From NCBI RefSeq assembly GCF_040685555.1, contig NZ_JBFBIK010000008.1, positions 56,567-120,566 of the forward strand: a stretch of 64,000 nt of DNA, given 5' to 3'. The notes under the pieces are model-generated. The model did no database searches. It was given only the letters and a program-made list of their open reading frames with translations, and had not been told where the DNA came from. The DNA is from Sphaerisporangium sp040685555 (GTDB lineage: Bacteria > Actinomycetota > Actinomycetes > Streptosporangiales > Streptosporangiaceae). The position numbers were made by a program, and so were the translations under genes. This document shows positions 57,620-64,000 of the stretch, piece after piece; within the stretch, counting starts at the first letter, position 1, and each line of letters starts with the position of its first letter.

Positions 57620-58471
57620 TCACCAGGCACCGAAGACGCGCTCCCCGTTGGCGCTGATCGCGCGGGCCAGGTCGTCGACGTCCACGTCTTTGACCTGGGC
57701 GAGGCAGCGCATCGTGAGCGGGATCAGGTAGGGCGCGTTGGGCTTGCCCCGGTGGGGGGTGGGCGGCAGGTAGGGGGCGTCGGTCTCGACGAGGATCAGC
57801 TCCTGCGGCGCCACCCGGGCGGCCTCGCGGAGGTTGGCGGCGTTCTTGTACGTGACCGGCCCGGAGAAGGACATGAAATATCCGGCATCGACGCACTGGC
57901 GGGCCATGCCGGCATCGCCGGAGAAACTGTGGAACACCACCACCTCCGGCGCCCCCTCCTCGGCCAGGACGCGGAGCACGTCGTCATGGGCCTCGCGGTC
58001 GTGGATCACCAGCGCCTTGCCCGTGCGCTTCGCGATCTCGATGTGCGCGCGGAAGGAGGCCTCCTGGTCGGCGCGGGAGGCCCAGTCGCGGTAGTAGTCG
58101 AGGCCGGTCTCGCCCACGGCCCGCACATGGGGCTCGCGGGCGAGCTTCTCGATCTCGGCCAGCGTCTCGGGCGTGGCCGCGTGGGCCTCGTTGGGGTGGA
58201 TCGCCACCCCCGCGTAGACGCCCTCGTGGTCGCGCGCGGCCTCGGCGTTCCACCGGGAGGACCGCAGGTCGTACCCGATGGTCACCAGTCTGGTGACGCC
58301 GACCGCCCGCGCGTCGGCCAGAATGCGCCCGACACTGCCCTCGGACGCCTGGGCGGCCAGCGCCACCGGATCACCCGACGACGCCTTGCGGTCGCCGACC
58401 ATGATGTCCAGGTGGCAGTGGCTGTCGAACACCTCGGCGCCCAGCGGCGGCGGGGCGGGAACGGTGGTCAC
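57620..58471 (-). CDS. tatD: TatD-family metal-dependent deoxyribonuclease
   Basis: 283 residues from GTG 58471 with GGGGAG upstream. The motifs are FDSHCHLDIMV (first metal-binding HxH), AIHPNEAH, RAVGETGLDYYRDWA, LVIHDREAHDDVLRVL, VFHSFSGDAGMAR and LVETDAPYLPPTPHRGK. It lies 94 bases below metG, and rpfB follows it, the standard order. Confidence 0.95.
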   Translation of the reverse strand: MTTVPAPPPLGAEVFDSHCHLDIMVGDRKASSGDPVALAAQASEGSVGRILADARAVGVTRLVTIGYDLRSSRWNAEAARDHEGVYAGVAIHPNEAHAATPETLAEIEKLAREPHVRAVGETGLDYYRDWASRADQEASFRAHIEIAKRTGKALVIHDREAHDDVLRVLAEEGAPEVVVFHSFSGDAGMARQCVDAGYFMSFSGPVTYKNAANLREAARVAPQELILVETDAPYLPPTPHRGKPNAPYLIPLTMRCLAQVKDVDVDDLARAISANGERVFGAW

Positions 58472-58565
58472 TGGAGACTCCCCATCGTGCTGACCGGCTC
58501 GCGTGAACGACCCACTGGACTCACTGAGCCCAGTGGGCTCGCTGGATTCACTCCGCTCGCGCGGT

Positions 58566-60347
58566 TCACTCGGCGAGGCGGGCGAGCTCCTCGTCGACCA
58601 GCTTGGTGTCGAGCTTGCGGAACAGCGGCGTCGGCGGGGCCAGCGGGACGCCCGCCCGGATCGGCCTGGACTCCCACACCGCCGCGCCGTCGTACTGCCC
58701 GGTGATGACGCGGTAGGGGGTGCCGCCGTCCTCGTCGACCTCATGGATCTCGGGCATCCCCGACCAGACGCCCTCGCCGCCGAGCATCGAGTAGATCTTG
58801 TTCGAGGAGCCCGGCAGGAAGGGCGTGAGCAGGGTCTTGGCGTCGTCGACGATCTGGAGGGAGACGTGCAGGATCGACTTCACCCGGTCGGGGTCGTCCT
58901 TGATCTTCCACGGCTCCTGCTCGGCGAGGTAGCGGTTGGCGTCCCGCACGACGTCGAAGGCCTCGGTGATGGCGTTCTTGAACCGGGACCTGCCCAGCTC
59001 GGCGCCGACGGCCGGGAAGGCGGCCCGGCTGCGCGCGAGCAGCGCCCGGTCGGCGTCGGTCAGCTCGCCGGCCTCCGGCACCACGCCGAAGTTCTTGGCG
59101 GCCATCGAGATCGACCGGTTGACCAGGTTGCCCCAGGCGGCGACGAGCTCGCCGTTGTTGCGGTTGACGAACTCGGACCAGGTGAAGTCGGTGTCCTGGT
59201 TCTCGGGGCCCGCCACCGAGATGTAGTAGCGCAGGGCGTCGGCGTCGTAACGCTCAAGGAAGTCGCGGACGTAGATCACGACCTGGCGGCTGGAGGAGAA
59301 CTTGCGGCCCTCCATCGTCAGGAACTCGCTGGAGACCACCTCGGACGGCAGCGCCAGCTTGCCGAGCGACCCGGCCGTGCCGCCGCGCGCCCCCTCACCG
59401 TTGTAGCCGAGCAGCATCGCGGGCCAGATCTCGGCGTGGAAGACGATGTTGTCCTTGCCCATGAAGTAGTAGCCGCGGGCGTCGGGGTTCTGCCACCACT
59501 GGCGCCAGGCCTCGGGGTCGCCGGACCTGCGCGCCCACTCGATGGAGGCGCTGAGGTAGCCGATGACCGCGTCGAACCAGACGTAGAGCCGCTTGTCGCC
59601 GCGGTCGCTCCACCCGTCGAGCGGGATGGGCACGCCCCAGTCGAGGTCGCGGCTGATCGCGCGGGGCTGCATGTCGCCGAGCAGGTTGAGCGCGAACTTC
59701 AGGACGTTGGGCCGCCACTCGCCCTGCTTGGAGTGCATGTAGCCGGCCAGCGCCTCGGCGAAGGCGGGCAGGTCGAGCATGAAGTGCTCGGTCTCGATGA
59801 ACTTGGGCGTCTCGCCGTTGACCCGGCTCTTGGGGTTGACCAGCTCGATCGGGTCGAGCTGGTTGCCGCAGTTGTCGCACTGGTCGCCGCGCGCCCCGTC
59901 ATACCCGCAGATGGGGCAGGTGCCCTCGATGTAGCGGTCGGGGAGCGTGCGGCCGGTGGACGGGGAGACCGCGCCCATCGTGGTCTTCGGGAAGATGTAG
60001 CCGTTGTTGTAGAGACCCTTGAAGATCTCCTGGGTGACGGCGTAGTGGTTGCCCGTCGTGGTGCGGGTGAACAGGTCGTACGAGAGACCGAGGGCGGTGA
60101 GGTCGTCGGTGATCACCCGGTTGTAGCGGTCGGCGAGCTCGCGGGCGGTCACGCCCTCCTTGTCGGCCTGCACCTGGATGGGCGTGCCGTGCTCGTCGGT
60201 CCCACTGATCATCAGCACCTTGTTGCCCGCCATCCGCTGGTAGCGGCTGAAGACGTCGGACGGAACCCCGAACCCGGAGACGTGCCCGATGTGGCGGGGA
60301 CCGTTGGCATAGGGCCAGGCGACGGCGGTCAAAATGTGCTGGGACAT
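58566..60347 (-). CDS. metG: Methionyl-tRNA synthetase
   Basis: 593 residues. N-terminal ILTAVAWPYANGPRHIGH has the HIGH motif. A zinc site is CPICGYDGARGDQCDNC. The KMSKS-equivalent loop reads MEGRKFSSSRQ. The length corresponds to a MetRS without the C-terminal tRNA-binding domain. It heads the minus-strand run metG-tatD-rpfB. Confidence 0.97.
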   Translation of the reverse strand: MSQHILTAVAWPYANGPRHIGHVSGFGVPSDVFSRYQRMAGNKVLMISGTDEHGTPIQVQADKEGVTARELADRYNRVITDDLTALGLSYDLFTRTTTGNHYAVTQEIFKGLYNNGYIFPKTTMGAVSPSTGRTLPDRYIEGTCPICGYDGARGDQCDNCGNQLDPIELVNPKSRVNGETPKFIETEHFMLDLPAFAEALAGYMHSKQGEWRPNVLKFALNLLGDMQPRAISRDLDWGVPIPLDGWSDRGDKRLYVWFDAVIGYLSASIEWARRSGDPEAWRQWWQNPDARGYYFMGKDNIVFHAEIWPAMLLGYNGEGARGGTAGSLGKLALPSEVVSSEFLTMEGRKFSSSRQVVIYVRDFLERYDADALRYYISVAGPENQDTDFTWSEFVNRNNGELVAAWGNLVNRSISMAAKNFGVVPEAGELTDADRALLARSRAAFPAVGAELGRSRFKNAITEAFDVVRDANRYLAEQEPWKIKDDPDRVKSILHVSLQIVDDAKTLLTPFLPGSSNKIYSMLGGEGVWSGMPEIHEVDEDGGTPYRVITGQYDGAAVWESRPIRAGVPLAPPTPLFRKLDTKLVDEELARLAE

Positions 60348-60494
60348 GGGACAAGCCTAGACGGCCGGACATGGCGTCTCGAACGCATTACAAAGGTTGC
60401 GCCGATCCTCCCGCACGGGATGGCCGGTCGGCAGCGGGCAAGTGCCCGGCAGGCGGCCGGGGTGCGGCGTTGCGCCTGACGCGGTCGAAGCCTG

Positions 60495-61718
60495 TCAGGC
60501 GGCGGGGGTGGCCTCGCGCTTGACGGCCTCCGCGGCCTCCTCGGCGGCGGAGGCGGCGACGTCGACCGGCGTCTCCTTGGTGCGGCGGATGCCGAGGATG
60601 CTGATGAACAGCGCGGCGAAGATGGTCTGGAAGCTCATGATGAGGGCGGTCGCGGACGGCACGACCAGGCGCAGCGACTCGGCCGGGATCAGCTCGCCGA
60701 AGTTGCGCACCTGCCAGTGGGCCAGCGACGCGACCATGCCCGCGAGGCCGCCGATCGCCAGCAGGCTGCCCGCGACCAGGCCCTTCTCGAGCGTGACCAC
60801 GTCGACGAGGCGCTGGATCCGCCTGTCCTCGGGAAGGAAGCCCTCCTCCGCGGCGTACACCTTGGTGAACAGGCCGAACAGCACCGCCTGGAAGCCGATC
60901 ACGACCATCGCCGACGCGCCCACCAGGGTGTCGACGTCGAAGGCGAGCTTGCCGATGTACACCGGGCCGAAGGTGAGCGCGGCGCCGGCCACCAGGCCGA
61001 GGGCCATCAGCACGGCGCCGGGGATCAGGAACAGCCAGCGGGGGCTGTAGAGAAGCAGGAAGCGCAGGTGGCGCCAGCCGTCGCGCCACGAGCGCAGGTG
61101 CGGCGGGCGGGAACGGCCGTCGCGCGCGAGGGTCGTCGGGACCTCGCGCACGTCGAGGCCCTGCAGCGTGGCCTTGACGACCATCTCGCTGGCGAACTCC
61201 ATGCCGCCGGTCTGCAGGCCGAGGTTGAGGATCGAGTCGCGGCGGAACCCGCGCAGGCCGCAGTGGAAGTCGCGGATGGCGCTCGGGAAGAACAGCCGGC
61301 CGATGAACGAGAGCACGGGGTTGCCGAGGTACTTGTGGAGCGGGGGCATGGCGCCCGGCTCGATGCCGCCCCGGAAGCGGTTGCCCATGACCAGGTCGGC
61401 GCCCGAGCGCAACTCCTCGACGAAGGGCAGCAGCGCCGTGAAGTCATACGAGTCGTCGGCATCGCCCATGATCACGTAACGGCCGCGGGCGGCGCGGATG
61501 CCGCCGATCAGGGCGTTGCCGTAACCCTTCTCGTCCACGTGGACCACGCGGGCTCCCGCGTCGCGGGCGAGTTGCTGGGATCCGTCGGTGCTGCCGTTGT
61601 CAGCGATCACCACCTCACCCTCGATGCCGTGCTCCGCCATGCAGGCCAGCGCCTTGCGGACACACGTTTCGACGGTCTCCGCCTCGTTCAGGCATGGCAT
61701 GACCACGGTCAGTTCCAC
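60495..61718 (-). CDS. Family 2 (Dpm1/GtrB-like) membrane glycosyltransferase
   Basis: 407 residues from GTG 61718, which has GAGGGG seven bases upstream; ATG 61748 has none. ELTVVMPCLNEAETVETC, ADNGSTDGS and IMGDADDSYDF (DxD-type) define the GT2 domain in the first ~230 residues. Four membrane helices follow (LLYSPRWLFLIPGAVLMALG.., VGASAMVVIGFQAVLFGLF..). It probably charges polyprenyl phosphate with a sugar (mannose or glucose) for use by GT-C enzymes outside. It is divergent from a GT-C-like gene and near a protein mannosyltransferase. Confidence 0.88.
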   Translation of the reverse strand: MELTVVMPCLNEAETVETCVRKALACMAEHGIEGEVVIADNGSTDGSQQLARDAGARVVHVDEKGYGNALIGGIRAARGRYVIMGDADDSYDFTALLPFVEELRSGADLVMGNRFRGGIEPGAMPPLHKYLGNPVLSFIGRLFFPSAIRDFHCGLRGFRRDSILNLGLQTGGMEFASEMVVKATLQGLDVREVPTTLARDGRSRPPHLRSWRDGWRHLRFLLLYSPRWLFLIPGAVLMALGLVAGAALTFGPVYIGKLAFDVDTLVGASAMVVIGFQAVLFGLFTKVYAAEEGFLPEDRRIQRLVDVVTLEKGLVAGSLLAIGGLAGMVASLAHWQVRNFGELIPAESLRLVVPSATALIMSFQTIFAALFISILGIRRTKETPVDVAASAAEEAAEAVKREATPAA

Positions 61719-61829
61719 GTCGAAACCCCTCGTTTGCGCCTCGATCATCCGGTGCGTAGTTAGACCATGATGCCCTCTGCCCCCAGTTGCTCGGGTCAAG
61801 TCCGCGAAAGGGCTGGCATCCTGTAAACC

Positions 61830-63347
61830 ATGGTGACCGTTGCCGAACCGGCGCAGGCCGATGTGCCCACGCCGAGCAAGGGTGTGCGCCTCCTGGGCTT
61901 CCTGAAGCAGCGCCGCCTTTCCGTGATCGCCTTCACGCTGGGCTCGCTGCTCAGGGTGATCGCGATGCTCGGCTACCGCCCGGCGATGTGGTTCAACGAC
62001 TCCTACGAGTACGTCTCGGTCGCTTTGCACCCCCGCCCGCATCCCATCCGACCGGACGGCTACGCGTTCTGGCTGCTGATCCTCAAGCCTTTTCACAGCT
62101 TCGCGCTGGTGGTCTTTACACAACACCTCATGGGCCTGGCGGCGGCGGTGCTGATCTATGTGCTTCTGAGACGCAAATTTGGGCTGCCCGACTGGGGCGC
62201 GACCATCGCCACCGTGCCGGTGCTGTTCGACGCCTACCAGATCCAGCTGGAGCAGATGGTCATGTCGGACACCATGTTCACGCTGCTCATCGTGGCGCTG
62301 GTCACGGTGGTCCTCTGGCACAGGAAGATGTCGTGGAAGACGGGCGCCGCCGTCGGCCTGCTTCTGGCGCTCACCGCGCTCACCCGCAGCATCGGGCTGC
62401 CCATCCTCGCGGTGGTCGTGGTGTTCCTGCTCATCAAGCGCACCCACTGGAAGGCGATCGCGGCGGTGGTGACCGCCTGCGCTGTGCCGGTCGTGGCGTA
62501 CATGGGGTGGTTCGCCAGTGCGAACGGCCAGTTCGCGATGACCCAGAGCGACGGGCTGATCCTCTACATGCGCACGGCGAAGTTCGCCGACTGCAAGAAG
62601 ATCAAGCCCGACCTCCAGCGCGAGCAGGACCTGATCCCGCTGTGCAACAACCCGAGCATCGAGCGCAGCGAGTTCTCCCAGCTCTACCTCTGGTACAGCG
62701 GCCTCGGCGAGGTGCTGCACCGCTGGGGCACCGACAAGTTCGACAGGTCGATCAACGACGCGGCGGGCAAGTTCGCCAAGCGCGCGATCCTGGCCCAGCC
62801 GGGCGACTACCTGTCGGCGGTCACCGGCGACCTGCTGCGCAGCTTCCGCTGGGACCGGCCGGTCTTCCCCGACGCCAACACCTGGAACCAATACCAGTTC
62901 TTCAACAAGGGCGTCAGCAAGAAGGATCCCGTAAGGCAGATGTCGTCGGTGCCCAAGTGGCCGAGCTACCCCCAGGGGAGCACCACCGACCGCGACGTGG
63001 TGGCCTACGAGCAGGGCCGGGCCAGCACCAGGGCCTACTGGCCGTGGGCGACCTTCATGGAGCGCTACCAGCGCATCTTCTACCTGCCCGGCCTCGGCGT
63101 GGGCCTGGCCCTGCTGGTGGGCATCGCCGGCGTCGTGGTCCGCTGGCGCCGGCTGGGCGGCCCCGCGCTCCTGCCGCTGGTGGCCTCCGCCGCCCTGGTG
63201 GTCGCCCCGGCAGCCACCGCCGAGTTCGACTACCGCTACCTGCTGCCCGCCGCGCCTCTGGCGTTCCTCGCCGCCGCCATCGTGCTACGCCGCGTACGTC
63301 CGCGCCGCGAACCGTCCGCCGTGCCCGTCGAAGAGGCGGCCGTCTAG
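61830..63347 (+). CDS. Polytopic membrane protein, probable GT-C glycosyltransferase
   Basis: 505 residues with about ten to eleven membrane helices. The first extracytoplasmic loop contains MWFNDSYEYVSVALHPRPHPIRPDGY, where the Asp-Ser/Glu pattern is that of GT-C (polyprenyl-phosphosugar-dependent) transferases, followed by QHLMGLAAAVLIYVLLRRKFG. A soluble loop at about 225-400 interrupts the helices. Its stop and that of the convergent mannosyltransferase gene share CTAG (63344-63347). The donor is probably the lipid-linked sugar made by the divergent GT2. Acceptor unknown. Confidence 0.72.
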   Translation: MVTVAEPAQADVPTPSKGVRLLGFLKQRRLSVIAFTLGSLLRVIAMLGYRPAMWFNDSYEYVSVALHPRPHPIRPDGYAFWLLILKPFHSFALVVFTQHLMGLAAAVLIYVLLRRKFGLPDWGATIATVPVLFDAYQIQLEQMVMSDTMFTLLIVALVTVVLWHRKMSWKTGAAVGLLLALTALTRSIGLPILAVVVVFLLIKRTHWKAIAAVVTACAVPVVAYMGWFASANGQFAMTQSDGLILYMRTAKFADCKKIKPDLQREQDLIPLCNNPSIERSEFSQLYLWYSGLGEVLHRWGTDKFDRSINDAAGKFAKRAILAQPGDYLSAVTGDLLRSFRWDRPVFPDANTWNQYQFFNKGVSKKDPVRQMSSVPKWPSYPQGSTTDRDVVAYEQGRASTRAYWPWATFMERYQRIFYLPGLGVGLALLVGIAGVVVRWRRLGGPALLPLVASAALVVAPAATAEFDYRYLLPAAPLAFLAAAIVLRRVRPRREPSAVPVEEAAV

Positions 63348-64000
63348 ATCCAGCTGCGGAAGAGCATGCGGCGGTTCCAGTCGTCGTAGGGGATGAGCTC
63401 CGCGGTCAGCACCGGGTACAGCCAGCCGAAGTTGACCACGCTCAGCAGCATGAAGGCCCCGACGACCGCGGCGCCGACGGCCCTGCGCGTCGTGTCCACC
63501 CTGGCGGGCCCGATGAGCAGCCCGGCGACGAGGGTCAGCGCCAGGATCATGAACGGCAGCATGGGCGCCATGTAGAACAGGAACATCGTGCGCTTGTCCG
63601 CCACGGCGTAGTAGAACCACGGCAGCCATCCGGCGGCGTATGCCAGCAGCACGGCCCCGGCCCGCCAGTCGCGGGTGGACACGTACCAGGCGATCAACGC
63701 GATCAACGCGAGCACGGCGCCGAACCAGATGACCGGCGTGCCCACCCCGAGCACGGCCTCCGAGCACTTCGCGGCACCGCACCCCTTGCTGTCGGTGGGG
63801 TAGTAGAACGCGACCGGCCGCAGCAGCAGGGGCCACTCCCAGGGCCACGACTGGTAGTCGTGCGGGTCGGCGAGGCCGGTGTGGAATCCGAGCACCTGCA
63901 ATTGGTAGTCCACCCACGACCGCAGCGAGCTGAACACCCAGTAGGCCCAGCCGCTGGAGGTGGCCTGGGCCCAGTTGCGGCCGTACCCGTAGGCGCTGGC
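63344..64000 (-). CDS. pmt: Protein O-mannosyltransferase, C-terminal part (5' end outside window)
   Basis: 218 codons run open to the window edge. SWVDYQLQVLGFHTGLADPHDYQSWPWEWPLLLRPVAFYY is the C-terminal PMT_4TMC signature of actinobacterial Pmt, followed by four membrane helices and TMFLFYMAPMLPFMILAL. It transfers mannose from polyprenyl-phospho-mannose to Ser/Thr of secreted proteins. Its gene is near metG in mycobacteria also, supporting orthology. Confidence 0.88.
   Translation of the reverse strand, partial: ASAYGYGRNWAQATSSGWAYWVFSSLRSWVDYQLQVLGFHTGLADPHDYQSWPWEWPLLLRPVAFYYPTDSKGCGAAKCSEAVLGVGTPVIWFGAVLALIALIAWYVSTRDWRAGAVLLAYAAGWLPWFYYAVADKRTMFLFYMAPMLPFMILALTLVAGLLIGPARVDTTRRAVGAAVVGAFMLLSVVNFGWLYPVLTAELIPYDDWNRRMLFRSWI

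Noticed and set aside
58472..58565. GAGCCCAGTGGGCTC and repeated GGA(C/T)TCACT motifs between tatD and metG
   Set aside because: A short 6-bp hairpin without a T-tract or conserved context; both genes are probably in one operon, so it is noted but not annotated.

Overview
The window is high-GC actinobacterial DNA. GTG and TTG starts are frequent and genes are packed with 4-base stop/start overlaps. The XRE/DUF5753-DUF397-ATP-binding regulatory cassette, and the order pth-rplY-prs-glmU-tRNA-Gln plus ABC-F-ispE-ksgA-rpfB-tatD-metG-...-pmt, are typical of the class. The DUF397/DUF6247 families and the density of Ser/Thr kinases suggest a filamentous actinomycete, most likely Streptosporangiales; that placement is inference, because no rRNA is present.

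Layout. (1) 1-1607: a SigE-family ECF sigma factor coupled to a membrane-anchored beta-propeller protein. (2) 1843-14569: an APS kinase with a degenerate ATP-sulfurylase half, then an exopolysaccharide locus. A GH26-like enzyme faces a six-gene plus-strand operon (Wzz-like, Wzy/ligase-like, APH-like kinase, sulfotransferase, Wzx-like flippase, sulfotransferase), all joined by 4-base overlaps. It is met by a converging three-gene operon (sulfotransferase, GT2, WecG/TagA-type GT26). (3) 14570-26487: an accessory island with a small protein + DUF4132 pair, a toxin-antitoxin pair, four DUF397 copies (two broken), a LAL/LuxR regulator operon with a hemerythrin-F420-type reductase fusion, an internally deleted XRE regulator, an ATP-binding anti-sigma-like protein and a GNAT enzyme. 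(4) 26561-31229: a minus-strand operon of a polyprenyl glycosylphosphotransferase, cysQ, cysD and cysN. (5) 31273-35599: pth, rplY, prs, glmU, tRNA-Gln. (6) 35993-45952: fatty-acid desaturase, a TetR regulator with a long coiled-coil tail, ppk, mutT1, CYTH-CHAD, an ECF sigma/RibD-like pair and the divergent tam/tamR pair. (7) 45987-64000: ABC-F, ispE, ksgA, rpfB, tatD, metG, a Dpm1-like GT2, a GT-C-like membrane protein and the 3' part of a protein O-mannosyltransferase. Two paralogous [membrane Ser/Thr kinase + secreted FG-GAP propeller] cassettes lie on the opposite strand on either side of ksgA.

How it fits together. Three sulfotransferases lie among Wzx/Wzy/Wzz and glycosyltransferase genes. 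The chain initiator shares an operon with ATP sulfurylase (CysDN) and a PAP phosphatase (CysQ), and an APS kinase sits at the other edge. I read these as the two halves of one sulfated-exopolysaccharide system, now separated by the accessory island. The other systems that stand out are the duplicated kinase/propeller cassettes and the DUF4132 pair.
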